Source: SIG565 sp045613385 (lineage in GTDB: Bacteria; Bacillota; Clostridia; Oscillospirales; Acutalibacteraceae). Taken from it: a stretch of DNA of 64,000 nucleotides. Below, piece by piece: positions 8,068 to 17,378 of this stretch (within the stretch, counting starts at the first letter, position 1; each line of letters begins with the position of its first letter). The notes under the pieces were generated by a model. It was not told where the DNA came from and did not search any database. It worked only from the letters and a program-made list of their open reading frames with translations. The stretch is taken from the NCBI GenBank assembly GCA_045613385.1, contig JAZLAW010000023.1, forward strand, positions 1-64,000, read 5' to 3'. The position numbers and the translations under genes are program-made.

Positions 8068-10017
8068 CTATCCTTTAATATACTCTTCAATAACTTTTAT
8101 AAGTTGTTGCTCTGCCGATTCAAAACTATCGGTATTTAATGTACACGCCGCCATTGTTTTATGACCGCCACCGCCCAGATTTTCCATAATTATCTGGACA
8201 TTAAACTCACCATAAGAACGGGCTGAAATGTTTATTACATCTGCGTTTTTAAACATAACAAAGGATGCCTTAACATTATTTACGCCCAACAATTCATCTG
8301 CCGCCTGAGCCGAAACTACGCGAGAAAGAGCGTCGTGTTTTTCGTTTACTGCTATAACATATTCACCATAGTGTTTTGCCGAAGACATAACTTCATATTT
8401 ACGCTTATAAACTTCCATCGAATCACTAAACAGTTTTTTAACCGTTACAGGTTGTGCCGCACATTTACGCAAATAAGCGGCCGCTTCATAAGTTCTGACA
8501 CCTGTACCCAGTACAAAGTTTTTAGTATCAAGCATAATACCTGCCATAAGCGCTTCGGCAACACAGGAATTCATTTTGCCTATTTCCATATACTGCCAGA
8601 ACTCCGTTATTATTTCACAGGTTGATGATGCGGTTGTTTCGTTATAAAAAAGTAACGCATTATCAATATAATCGGTTGCTTTTCTATGGTGGTCTATTAC
8701 TACCGTTTTAAGTACATTTTTATAAACTGTTTCGCTCTCGCAGAAAGACGGTCTATGCGTATCGAGAACCACGAGAAGTGTATCATCGTCGATTATTTCA
8801 AGTGCCTGTTTTTCATTTATGAGTAATTTTCCGTAACCGTTAGCGGTCAGATAGTCAACCAGAGATTTTGCCATAGTTTCTTCCCTGTTTATTACTATTC
8901 TCGCTTCCTTGCCTAAATTTTCGGCAATAGAAGCAAAACCGAAAGCCGCACCCAAACTATCAAGGTCGGAAAACTTATGTCCCATAAGCAATATATTACT
9001 TGCAGACTTCATTATATCGCTGAGTGCTTTGCCTGTCACCCTTGTCCTGACACGAGAGCCTTTTTCCGAAACGGCTTTTACACCACCGTAAAACTTATAT
9101 TCTTCATCAGGACTTTTAACGGCAACCTGGTCACCGCCGCGACTCAAAGCCATATCAAGCGCACGACGTGCGAAAATTTCACAATCGGCAAAATTTTTAC
9201 AGCCGCGTCCCACACCGATCGACAGCGTAAGATATTTATTACCATCTATTTCAAAGTTACGGATTTTTTCAAGTATACTGAATTTTTCGGCTTCAAAATT
9301 ATTCAAGTAGCGCTCTTCAAATATCAACAAAAATCTATTTGCAGATAAAGTATACATAATTCCGTTTGCAGTATGGAACCACTTTTCGATTATGTCCTGT
9401 ACAGCTCCGCGAACCTGAACTTTTTTACTGTCCTTTGCATCTTTGAGTATTTCATCAAGCGCGTCTATTTCAAGTATGGCCGCAACGGGTCTTGAAAAAC
9501 GATACTCCGCCGCCGTTCTTTTAAGTGATGTCTGGTCCACAAAAAATATGATATTCATTTCCCTTTTGGGAAGTATATATACCTTAAAAATTTTGTCATT
9601 AAGAGCAATTTCTACACTTTTTTTATTAATAAGCTTGTCATAATCATTACTGCCGATAATACTGAATATATCGTTGCCGATAACATCCTGTCGGTGTAAA
9701 ACAGATGCCCCAAAAGCCTTATTCGCCCACATAATACGGTTATCTCCCGTCACAAACAGCAAGGGTGCCGACATCATATCAAGCGCACCCGATTCGGCCT
9801 GCGACATTATCTCCACTCCACGTATCAGTCGGGTATTGATATATCTTTTTGCTTTTTTATAAAATGTAAAAAAGGTAATCAATAACAAAGCTAAAGCAAC
9901 AACGCTTATTAAGAAAAATGTCTTGTTGTAAAAGAACATTATCCCTGTTTGTATAGCAAAAACGGCAAAAAGTATTAAAAATACTACATTAAAACCGAAA
10001 CCGTTTTTCCTTTTCAC
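8068..10017 (-). CDS. gdpP: Cyclic-di-AMP phosphodiesterase GdpP
   Basis: A 649-residue membrane protein hydrolysing c-di-AMP, which governs potassium and wall homeostasis. Two transmembrane helices (about 8-28 and 34-53) precede a PAS-like region, a degenerate GGDEF domain (about 170-300, no intact GGDEF motif), then DHH (GHKFSDLDS at 346, DHH at 442-444) and DHHA1 with GGGGH near the C-terminus. The start is GTG at 10017, preceded by AGGGGTGA. No cyclase gene is in the window. Confidence 0.95.
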   Translation of the reverse strand: MKRKNGFGFNVVFLILFAVFAIQTGIMFFYNKTFFLISVVALALLLITFFTFYKKAKRYINTRLIRGVEIMSQAESGALDMMSAPLLFVTGDNRIMWANKAFGASVLHRQDVIGNDIFSIIGSNDYDKLINKKSVEIALNDKIFKVYILPKREMNIIFFVDQTSLKRTAAEYRFSRPVAAILEIDALDEILKDAKDSKKVQVRGAVQDIIEKWFHTANGIMYTLSANRFLLIFEERYLNNFEAEKFSILEKIRNFEIDGNKYLTLSIGVGRGCKNFADCEIFARRALDMALSRGGDQVAVKSPDEEYKFYGGVKAVSEKGSRVRTRVTGKALSDIMKSASNILLMGHKFSDLDSLGAAFGFASIAENLGKEARIVINREETMAKSLVDYLTANGYGKLLINEKQALEIIDDDTLLVVLDTHRPSFCESETVYKNVLKTVVIDHHRKATDYIDNALLFYNETTASSTCEIITEFWQYMEIGKMNSCVAEALMAGIMLDTKNFVLGTGVRTYEAAAYLRKCAAQPVTVKKLFSDSMEVYKRKYEVMSSAKHYGEYVIAVNEKHDALSRVVSAQAADELLGVNNVKASFVMFKNADVINISARSYGEFNVQIIMENLGGGGHKTMAACTLNTDSFESAEQQLIKVIEEYIKG

Positions 10018-10027
10018 AATATCACCC

Positions 10028-11851
10028 CTATATGTCCATTATAATTGGCAGAATCATAGGACTTCGGCGGGTTTTCTCATAAAGAAATTTAGAAACTCCG
10101 TCACGTATTTTCCCCTTTATAGCGTTTCTGTCACGAATATTTGACATATAACACCGCTCGAGTATATCTTCAGATAATTCGACTATTTCACCCATTAATT
10201 CTTCTGATTCCTTAACATAAACGAAACCGCGCGATACAACATCAGGTCCCGAGACCACTTCTCCCGAAACATAATCCATTGTCATAACGATTATAATGAT
10301 TCCGTGCTCGGCTAAATGTATTCTGTCGCGAAGTACAATACTTCCGACATCCCCCACTCCAAGACCGTCAACCAGTACTCTGCCCGCCTGTACTGTCTCA
10401 GCACATTTAATACCTTTTGCGCCTATTTCAAGCACATTACCATTGGTGGCTATCATAATATTATCTTTCGGTATACCAACACTTTGAGCTACCGCAGAAT
10501 GTTTTACAAGATGCTTTTGCTCACCGTGAACGGGAATAAAATATTTTGGTTTGACTATACTCAGCAATAATTTAAGTTCATCCTGACACGCGTGACCCGA
10601 TACGTGAACATCGTACATTTTTTCGTATACAACATTGGCACCGCGTTTCATCAAGACATTTATTACTTTGCCAACCAACTTTTCATTGCCCGGTATAGGT
10701 GTTGCCGAGATGATAATCATATCCCCGGGTACAATTTCCACATTTCTGTGTTCTCCGGATGCTATGCGGTGAAGTGCCGACATAGGCTCACCCTGGCTAC
10801 CCGTCGTTATAATTACCAACTGCTCGGGCATGTATTTCTTGATTGTTTCGATATCGATAAGGACTCCGTCAGAAACCTTTAGATAACCTAATTGCGATGC
10901 AATATTAACAACATTTATCATACTTCTGCCCGAAACCGCGACCTTTCTACCACATCTCACCGCTTCATCAATAATCTGTTGAATACGGTGTATGTTGGAA
11001 GAAAACGTTGCAACGATTATTCTGTGTTTACCCGCTTTTTGAAAAAGATTGGCAAATGATTCGCCGACTATTCTCTCAGATGCGGTGAAACCCGGGCGCT
11101 CTGCATTTGTAGAATCGGCAAGACAGGCGAGTACACCTTCTCGGCCAAGTTCAGCGAAACGCGCCATATCAATAACCTTATCGTCAATAGGCGTTGTATC
11201 AATTTTAAAGTCACCTGTCTGGACAATAAGTCCCGCAGGGCATCTTACTGCTACTGCTACAGCATCGGGAATTGAGTGATTAACGTGTATAAACTCAACC
11301 GAAAATGCACCGAGTTTTATTATATCTCCGGGCTTTACAACATTTAGTTTCGCTAAAGAATGTAACTGATGTTCTTTAAGTTTTCCTTCTACAAGGCCTA
11401 AAGTCAAACGGGTACCGTATATCGGAACATTGAAATTTTTGAGAAGATACGGTATAGCACCGATATGGTCTTCGTGACCGTGCGTAAGTACAAGTCCCTT
11501 GATTTTATCCTTATTTGCAAGAACAAATGTAAAATCGGGTATAACGATATCAATACCCGGTGTTTCTTCATCAGGGAATGACATACCGCAATCAACCAAA
11601 AACATATCATCGCCATATTGATAAAGAGTAATATTCTTTCCGATTTCATCAAGACCGCCAAGCGGTATTATGCGAACGGGCATAACCGGCTTTGATTGTT
11701 TTTTAGGACTTTTCTTGACATTCTTTTTCGCAACAGTATTTTTTGAATTGGTTTTCTTTTTTGGCACACTGCTTTTTGTATTCTTATATTCTTTTTTCTT
11801 ATTATCGTTCTTTTTCTCGGTCTTAACATTTTTTCCGAGTGGCTTCTGCAT
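10028..11851 (-). CDS. rnj: Ribonuclease J
   Basis: A 607-residue metallo-beta-lactamase/beta-CASP nuclease for mRNA decay and rRNA maturation. The zinc motif HGHEDH lies at about 124-129, SGH and PVHGEQKH follow in the beta-CASP and C-terminal parts. The first 55 residues are an unusual Lys/Asn-rich, low-complexity extension, probably disordered and RNA-binding. Start is ATG at 11851; a TTG three bases upstream is better spaced from GGAGG and is a real alternative. First gene of the rnj-gdpP-rplI-dnaB-tilS-hpt-ftsH run. Confidence 0.95.
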   Translation of the reverse strand: MQKPLGKNVKTEKKNDNKKKEYKNTKSSVPKKKTNSKNTVAKKNVKKSPKKQSKPVMPVRIIPLGGLDEIGKNITLYQYGDDMFLVDCGMSFPDEETPGIDIVIPDFTFVLANKDKIKGLVLTHGHEDHIGAIPYLLKNFNVPIYGTRLTLGLVEGKLKEHQLHSLAKLNVVKPGDIIKLGAFSVEFIHVNHSIPDAVAVAVRCPAGLIVQTGDFKIDTTPIDDKVIDMARFAELGREGVLACLADSTNAERPGFTASERIVGESFANLFQKAGKHRIIVATFSSNIHRIQQIIDEAVRCGRKVAVSGRSMINVVNIASQLGYLKVSDGVLIDIETIKKYMPEQLVIITTGSQGEPMSALHRIASGEHRNVEIVPGDMIIISATPIPGNEKLVGKVINVLMKRGANVVYEKMYDVHVSGHACQDELKLLLSIVKPKYFIPVHGEQKHLVKHSAVAQSVGIPKDNIMIATNGNVLEIGAKGIKCAETVQAGRVLVDGLGVGDVGSIVLRDRIHLAEHGIIIIVMTMDYVSGEVVSGPDVVSRGFVYVKESEELMGEIVELSEDILERCYMSNIRDRNAIKGKIRDGVSKFLYEKTRRSPMILPIIMDI

Positions 11852-11926
11852 CAAATGTTTTCCTCCAATATTTTTTAAATATATTTATATATTATTATCT
11901 TAAAAGCATACAATTAATCACTATAT

Positions 11927-11956
11927 ATTTTACAGTTTGTGGGGTGCACTTGTCAA
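11927..11956 (-). promoter_or_regulatory. Promoter of the rnj-to-ftsH run
   Basis: Minus strand: -35 TTGACA (11951-11956), 18-base spacer, -10 TAAAAT (11927-11932). A leader of about 70 bases then leads to GGAGG before rnj. Confidence 0.75.
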
Positions 11957-12010
11957 GTAAAACAGTAAATTCGTTTATAGTATTGCTTATTTTAAAAATT
12001 TCTAAACAAA

Positions 12011-12037
12011 AAACCCGGCGGTTTTTCCGTCGGGTTT
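12011..12037 (-). terminator. Intrinsic terminator of asnS
   Basis: Minus-strand stem AAACCCGACGG/CCGCCGGGTTT with one mismatch and an AAAAA loop, followed by TTTTTTG, just past the asnS stop. Confidence 0.85.
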
Positions 12038-12046
12038 TTAAAAATT

Positions 12047-13441
12047 TTAGAACTCTGCGTATCCGGTTGTTCTCGGGAAAGGCAGAACATCGCGTATGTT
12101 TTGAATTCCTGTCATATACATAATAAGTCTTTCAAAGCCAAGACCGAATCCCGCGTGTTTTGCACCACCAAAACGGCGAAGGTCAAGGTACCAGTCATAA
12201 TCTTCCGGATTAGCACCGATTTCCTTAATTCTTTCGAGCAAGAGATTTTCTCTTTCTTCTCTCTGGCTACCGCCAATAATCTCACCGATACCGGGAACCA
12301 AAACATCCACTGCGGCAACTGTCTTGCCATCATCATTAAGTCGCATATAGAACGCCTTGATTTCTTTTGGATAATCGGTTACAAATACGGGCTTTTTGAA
12401 TATTTCTTCGGTTAAATAGCGCTCGTGTTCTGTCTGTAAATCGCATCCCCAACTAACAGGATACTGGAATTTATGTCCACTTTCTTCGAGCATCTTGATA
12501 GCATCTGTATAACTTACAGTAGCAAAATCGGCTTCGATTACCGAGTTTAATTTATCCTTAAGTCCTGCCTCAAAATGTTGTTCAAAGAAATTAAGTTCAT
12601 CAGGACAATTATCAACTACAAACTTCAGCACAAATTTAAGCATATCTCGTGCGAGTTCCATATCTTCTGCTAAATCAGCAAAAGCAATTTCCGGTTCAAT
12701 CATCCAGAATTCCGCCGCATGACGCGCGGTGTATGACTTTTCTGCACGGAATGTAGGACCGAAGGTATAAACCTTGCCAAAAGCCAGTGCCATACACTCT
12801 GCTTCAAGTTGTCCTGAAACTGTCAAAGAAGTTGGTTTACCAAAGAAGTCTTCTGAAAAATCCACATTACCTTTATCGTCTACAGGCGGGTTTTCAGCCG
12901 GTAAAGTAGTTACTCTGAACATCTCCCCTGCACCTTCAGCATCGGAAGAAGTAATGAGCGGCGTATGTGCATAAACAAATCCGCGTTCCTGGAAAAAAGT
13001 ATGGATTGCATAAGCCGCAACAGAACGCACCCTGAATGCCGCAGAAAAGGTATTTGTACGCGGACGCAGATGCTGTATGGTTCTTAAAAACTCTAAAGAA
13101 TGGCGCTTTTTCTGAAGCGGATAATCAGGTGTTGAAGCACCTTCAACGCTAACTTCTCTCGCCTGTAATTCACAGGGTTGTTTCATTTCGGGAGTGGCTA
13201 ACAGAACACCCATAACACTTACGGCAGCGCCAACATTCTGTGAAATGATTTCATCGAAATTTTGCACATTCTCTTTATCTAATACAACCTGCAAACCTTT
13301 AAAGCAACTACCATCATTAATTTCCATAAAAGCGATGTTTTTGGACTGGCGGATAGTTCTTACCCAACCGCAGACTGTAACGTTTTTCTGGTCATATTCT
13401 GCAGTCGCGCTAAAAAGATTTACTATTTCTGTTCTTCTCAT
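12047..13441 (-). CDS. asnS: Asparaginyl-tRNA synthetase
   Basis: A 464-residue class II synthetase charging tRNA-Asn. The N-terminal OB-fold contains VCGWVRTIRQSKNIAFMEINDGS; motif 2 is FRAEKSYTARHAAEFWMIEPE and motif 3 GFGLGFERL; it ends in FPRTTGYAEF, the usual AsnRS terminus. The start at 13441 is supported by TTAGGAG. Monocistronic by its own promoter and terminator; no T-box is present. Confidence 0.97.
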   Translation of the reverse strand: MRRTEIVNLFSATAEYDQKNVTVCGWVRTIRQSKNIAFMEINDGSCFKGLQVVLDKENVQNFDEIISQNVGAAVSVMGVLLATPEMKQPCELQAREVSVEGASTPDYPLQKKRHSLEFLRTIQHLRPRTNTFSAAFRVRSVAAYAIHTFFQERGFVYAHTPLITSSDAEGAGEMFRVTTLPAENPPVDDKGNVDFSEDFFGKPTSLTVSGQLEAECMALAFGKVYTFGPTFRAEKSYTARHAAEFWMIEPEIAFADLAEDMELARDMLKFVLKFVVDNCPDELNFFEQHFEAGLKDKLNSVIEADFATVSYTDAIKMLEESGHKFQYPVSWGCDLQTEHERYLTEEIFKKPVFVTDYPKEIKAFYMRLNDDGKTVAAVDVLVPGIGEIIGGSQREERENLLLERIKEIGANPEDYDWYLDLRRFGGAKHAGFGLGFERLIMYMTGIQNIRDVLPFPRTTGYAEF

Positions 13442-13463
13442 AAAAACAACTCCTAACAAACCT

Positions 13464-13491
13464 ATTATACACAAAATTTCAAAAAGGTCAA
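13464..13491 (-). promoter_or_regulatory. Promoter of asnS
   Basis: Minus strand: -35 TTGACC (13486-13491), 16-base spacer, -10 TATAAT (13464-13469). Confidence 0.75.
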
Positions 13492-13499
13492 TTTCTATA

Positions 13500-13528
13500 T
13501 TGCTATATTTTTAATAATATTGTAAAAT
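13500..13528 (+). promoter_or_regulatory. Promoter of pcrA
   Basis: -35 TTGCTA (13500-13505), 17-base spacer, -10 TAAAAT (13523-13528), divergent from the asnS promoter. Confidence 0.6.
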
Positions 13529-13563
13529 ATTCAGAGATTAACCAAAAAATCGGAGGATTTTTA

Positions 13564-15888
13564 ATGACTAAAGCAGAGATTCGCGACAAAATTATAGAAA
13601 AAGACTTTTCTCGCATGAATGATATGCAACTGAAAGCTGTTACTGCCGCACTTGGTCCTGTTTTAATTTTAGCTGGTGCAGGTAGCGGTAAAACCACCGT
13701 ACTCGTAAACCGTATATCTTATCTTGTGAAATATGGAAATGCTTATAAAAATGACTCAGAGCCCTGGATTACTGATGAGGAAGTATCTGTGGCAAAAGAG
13801 TTTTTAGATAGCAAAAGAGAATATATTGACCCTGCACTTTTTGCAGTAACTCCCGCAAAGCCTTGGGAAATTCTTGCAATAACATTTACCAACAAAGCCG
13901 CAAACGAATTAAAGGAACGAATTGCACTCAAACTCGGTGAACAGGCAGATGATGTCTGGGCCGGTACGTTCCACTCTATATGCGGTAAAATTCTACGCCG
14001 ATTTGCATCAAAAATCGGCTATACATCCCATTTTACGATATACGATACCGATGACCAGAAAAAAATCATAAAAGAAATTATGAAAGAAAACAGCATCGAA
14101 GAAAAAATGTTGCCTGTAAAGTCTGTTTTATCGGCTATTTCGCGCGCAAAAGACAAGCTTATCACACCCGAAGAGTATAGCTCAGACAACTCTTCTTACC
14201 GCGATAATACCATCGCAAAAATATACAAAAAATACTGCTTAAAAATGCTTAATAACGATGCGATGGACTTTGACGATATGATAAATAATACCGTCAAATT
14301 ATTCCGCGAAAATCCGGATGTTCTCGACTACTATCAGAACAAATTCAAATACCTTTTGGTAGATGAGTACCAGGATACCAACCACGCACAATATGTACTC
14401 ATAAGTCTTTTGGCCGAAAAGCACAAAAATATCTGTGTTGTCGGTGATGATGACCAGAGTATATACCATTTCCGCGGCGCCACCATCGAAAATATTTTGA
14501 ACTTTGAAGAAGATTTTCCCGGCGCTACTGTTATCCGACTTGAGCAGAATTACCGTTCGACCGGTAATATTTTAAATGTGGCCAATGCCGTAATCAAAAA
14601 CAATACCGGCAGAAAAGGAAAAAATTTGTGGACCGAAAACGGTGACGGCAATAAAGTAACTCTATACACCGCTTTTGACGAGAAGGATGAAGCTTCCTAC
14701 ATAGCCGACAGAATTCTTGAAAATGTACGCGGCGGTGCAAAATTCTCTGACCACGCCGTTCTCTACCGAATGAACGCGCAATCAAATGCACTTGAAAATG
14801 TTTTTGCACGTAGCGGCATTTCCTATAGAGTAATAGGTGGTACAAAGTTCTTTGAAAGAAAAGAAATAAAGGATGTTCTCGCCTATTTGTCGGTTATAAA
14901 CAACCCTTATGATGATTTACGCCTTAAAAGAATAATAAATGAACCTAAACGCAGCATAGGTAACACCACGGTCGATAGCGCCGCAAAAATTTCTGACAGT
15001 TTAGGGCTCTCGCTATTTGAAGTTTTAAAAACAGCAGATGACTATCCGCTGTTATCACGCGCCGCGAGTAAAGTGAAAGAATTCTGCGCGATCATTGATA
15101 ACTTAAGGGAAAGCGCAGAAACTGCTTCTATTCACGAATTATTTGAACAGATGCTTGATAAAACAGGCTACCTTGCCGCACTTAAAGCCGCAGGTGAAGA
15201 AGAGCAAGACAGAGTAGATAATATAAACGAATTTTTATCAAGTATCGTTATGTATGAACAAGAAAATGAAGCCCCCACTCTTTCGGGATTTTTGGAAGAA
15301 ATCGCACTTGTTACAGATATTGATTCGCTCGAAAACGATGACAAGGTTGTTCTTATGACCATACACGCCGCAAAAGGTCTTGAATTCAACAAGGTCTTTA
15401 TAAGCGGTATGGAAGAAGGTATTTTTCCCGGCACACAATCAATCTATGATGGAACGGCCGCCATTGAAGAGGAACGCCGCCTTGCCTATGTTGCAATTAC
15501 GAGAGCAAAGCGAGAACTGACCATCACATCCACTACAACCCGCCTTTTATTTGGTAGTACAAACAGAAACTTACCATCAAGATTTCTAAAGGAAATACCC
15601 GAAGAATTCTGTAACTTTAAGAAAAGTGGGAATTCATTCAGTTTATTTGATACCGCCTACTCACAGCGCAGCACTTCTCAAAACTATTCTTCATCTGTAT
15701 GGAACAGGCAAACTGCGAAAGATACAAACAAATATAGAACAGGTATGTCTGTTGAGCATAAAACGTTTGGCGAAGGAGTTGTGTTATCCGTAAGCGTTAT
15801 GGGTGACGACAGTCTGCTTGAGATAGAATTTAAGAATGTTGGCAAAAAGAAATTAATGGCCAACTTTGCAAAGTTAAAAATTATTTAA
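13564..15888 (+). CDS. pcrA: UvrD/PcrA-type DNA helicase
   Basis: A 774-residue superfamily 1A 3'-5' helicase for repair and rolling-circle replication. Walker A AGAGSGKTT is at 37-45; later motifs ITFTNKAA, DEYQDTN, VGDDDQSIYHFRGA, LEQNYRS, MTIHAAKGLEF and AITRAKREL are all present. A roughly 40-residue insert separates motifs I and Ia (about 55-97), absent from Bacillus PcrA. The C-terminus has the short SH3-like module (VEHKTFGEGVVLS) of PcrA proteins. Start follows CGGAGG. Confidence 0.95.
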   Translation: MTKAEIRDKIIEKDFSRMNDMQLKAVTAALGPVLILAGAGSGKTTVLVNRISYLVKYGNAYKNDSEPWITDEEVSVAKEFLDSKREYIDPALFAVTPAKPWEILAITFTNKAANELKERIALKLGEQADDVWAGTFHSICGKILRRFASKIGYTSHFTIYDTDDQKKIIKEIMKENSIEEKMLPVKSVLSAISRAKDKLITPEEYSSDNSSYRDNTIAKIYKKYCLKMLNNDAMDFDDMINNTVKLFRENPDVLDYYQNKFKYLLVDEYQDTNHAQYVLISLLAEKHKNICVVGDDDQSIYHFRGATIENILNFEEDFPGATVIRLEQNYRSTGNILNVANAVIKNNTGRKGKNLWTENGDGNKVTLYTAFDEKDEASYIADRILENVRGGAKFSDHAVLYRMNAQSNALENVFARSGISYRVIGGTKFFERKEIKDVLAYLSVINNPYDDLRLKRIINEPKRSIGNTTVDSAAKISDSLGLSLFEVLKTADDYPLLSRAASKVKEFCAIIDNLRESAETASIHELFEQMLDKTGYLAALKAAGEEEQDRVDNINEFLSSIVMYEQENEAPTLSGFLEEIALVTDIDSLENDDKVVLMTIHAAKGLEFNKVFISGMEEGIFPGTQSIYDGTAAIEEERRLAYVAITRAKRELTITSTTTRLLFGSTNRNLPSRFLKEIPEEFCNFKKSGNSFSLFDTAYSQRSTSQNYSSSVWNRQTAKDTNKYRTGMSVEHKTFGEGVVLSVSVMGDDSLLEIEFKNVGKKKLMANFAKLKII

Positions 15889-15909
15889 CTTTTTACCTTT
15901 ATTTTGTAG

Positions 15910-15915
15910 TATAAT
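15910..15915 (+). promoter_or_regulatory. Possible -10 of the DUF975 gene
   Basis: TATAAT after pcrA, but no convincing -35 at the right distance. Read-through from pcrA is equally possible. Confidence 0.35.
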
Positions 15916-15940
15916 AAAAACAGATGGGAGATGATACACC

Positions 15941-16747
15941 TTGTTACCAAACAGTAAATCGGTAAAACAGACTGCTGAATCGCGGCTTAGCGGCAGATGG
16001 CCTTTAGCCATTGCGACAGTAATGATTTTTCTGTTTTTTATTTTGTTTTTACTAATGATTTTTAGTATACTATCGCAATTTTTTACAGGTGGAATATCGC
16101 TTGCCATTGTTTCCTTGCCAATGTTGCTTATCGGTATAGTAACAGGCTTTCCACTATGGCTTGGAACATTACGGTTATTCAGATATATTTATGAAGGCAC
16201 CGACACAACCCTATACACCGTTTTTCACTACTTTTCCACACGCAAAAGACTTCTAAAATCTTTAAAATTAGGCTCACTGCTTATATCACGAATTTTATTG
16301 GTATCAGTTTTACTGCTGCTACCCGCTGTTTTGATTGATATACTGGCAAGTGGAAATCTGCCGTTTTTCAAGGAAAACGGTATGCCTATATGGTTCAGTA
16401 ATCTATGGGTTTTCGGGGCCTTTCTGCGTGGTATCGCATCGGTAGTGTTAGCCTTTATAATTATGCGCCACTATCTCGCCGCATATATATTTGTTTTGAA
16501 CGATAACCTTGACTGTCTAGAAATAATGCTTCTATCAAAGAAGGTTTCAAAAATCAGTATGGGTCCTATGTGTGCTCTTCTTTTATCGTTTATATTATAT
16601 TTTGCCATATCGGTTTTTATAGTACCGCTCATTTTTACTTTACCTATCATTATTATGTCATACGTTGTACACGCAAATACAGCAGTAGATTTATATAACA
16701 AGAGATTATCAGAAAAAAATTTTTTCACAACTAATGCTGATTTTTAA
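15941..16747 (+). CDS. DUF975-type integral membrane protein
   Basis: A 268-residue hydrophobic protein with about six membrane segments (roughly 23-50, 52-82, 105-130, 150-175, 205-235 and nearby). The N-terminal SVKQTAESRLSGRWPLAIA fits the DUF975 signature, where a short basic amphipathic start precedes the first helix. Function unknown. The start is TTG at 15941, behind GGGAG; an ATG at 15931 is out of frame and closes after eight codons. It sits alone between pcrA and rubrerythrin. Confidence 0.7.
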   Translation: MLPNSKSVKQTAESRLSGRWPLAIATVMIFLFFILFLLMIFSILSQFFTGGISLAIVSLPMLLIGIVTGFPLWLGTLRLFRYIYEGTDTTLYTVFHYFSTRKRLLKSLKLGSLLISRILLVSVLLLLPAVLIDILASGNLPFFKENGMPIWFSNLWVFGAFLRGIASVVLAFIIMRHYLAAYIFVLNDNLDCLEIMLLSKKVSKISMGPMCALLLSFILYFAISVFIVPLIFTLPIIIMSYVVHANTAVDLYNKRLSEKNFFTTNADF

Positions 16748-16775
16748 TTGTAAAATGTAAAATTCAGTATATAAT
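16748..16775 (+). promoter_or_regulatory. Promoter of rubrerythrin
   Basis: -35 TTGTAA (16748-16753), 16-base spacer, -10 TATAAT (16770-16775). No clear PerR box was recognised. Confidence 0.6.
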
Positions 16776-16799
16776 AAAATAAAAACGGAGGTATTTATT

Positions 16800-17336
16800 A
16801 TGGAATTAAAAGGTTCAAAAACAGAGGCTAACTTAATGGCGGCATTCGCAGGTGAATCACAGGCGCGTAACAAATACACCTACTATGCTTCCAAGGCAAA
16901 AAAGGACGGCTATGTACAGATAGCTGCAATTTTTGAAGAAACCGCAAATAACGAAAAAGAACACGCTAAAATATGGTTCAAACTTTTAAACGGCGGTATC
17001 CCGGATACTGCTGCTAACCTTAAAGATGCCGCAGACGGCGAAAACTACGAATGGACAGATATGTACGCTTCATTTGCTAAAACCGCACGTGAAGAAGGAT
17101 TCAATGATATTGCTGCACTCTTTGAAGGAGTTGCAAAAATTGAAAAAGAACACGAAGAGAGATATCTTAAATTATTAGCCAATGTACAGGGCGGAATTGT
17201 TTTCTCAAAAGACAATGATGTTATCTGGCAGTGTTCAAACTGTGGACACATTCACATCGGTAAGGCTGCCCCAGAGGTTTGCCCCGTTTGTGCTCATCCG
17301 AAAGCATACTTTGAAATCAAAAAAGAAAACTATTAA
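16800..17336 (+). CDS. rbr: Rubrerythrin
   Basis: A 178-residue peroxide-scavenging non-haem iron protein of anaerobes. The N-terminal ferritin-like domain carries the di-iron ligands in E-x6-Y (ESQARNKYTYY), EETANNEKEHAK and the later KIEKEHEERY; the C-terminal rubredoxin domain has C145, C148, C161 and C164. Electrons probably come from a rubredoxin such as the fusion protein at 41196. Strong GGAGG start. Confidence 0.95.
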   Translation: MELKGSKTEANLMAAFAGESQARNKYTYYASKAKKDGYVQIAAIFEETANNEKEHAKIWFKLLNGGIPDTAANLKDAADGENYEWTDMYASFAKTAREEGFNDIAALFEGVAKIEKEHEERYLKLLANVQGGIVFSKDNDVIWQCSNCGHIHIGKAAPEVCPVCAHPKAYFEIKKENY

Positions 17337-17346
17337 GAGAAACAAA

Positions 17347-17371
17347 AAATCCCCGACACTGTCGGGGATTT
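17347..17371. terminator. Bidirectional terminator, rubrerythrin/nagA
   Basis: Stem AAATCCCCGAC/GTCGGGGATTT with a three-base loop between convergent genes. The minus-strand side ends in TTTTTTG, the plus side in TTTCTTA. Confidence 0.85.
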
Positions 17372-17378
17372 CTTATGA

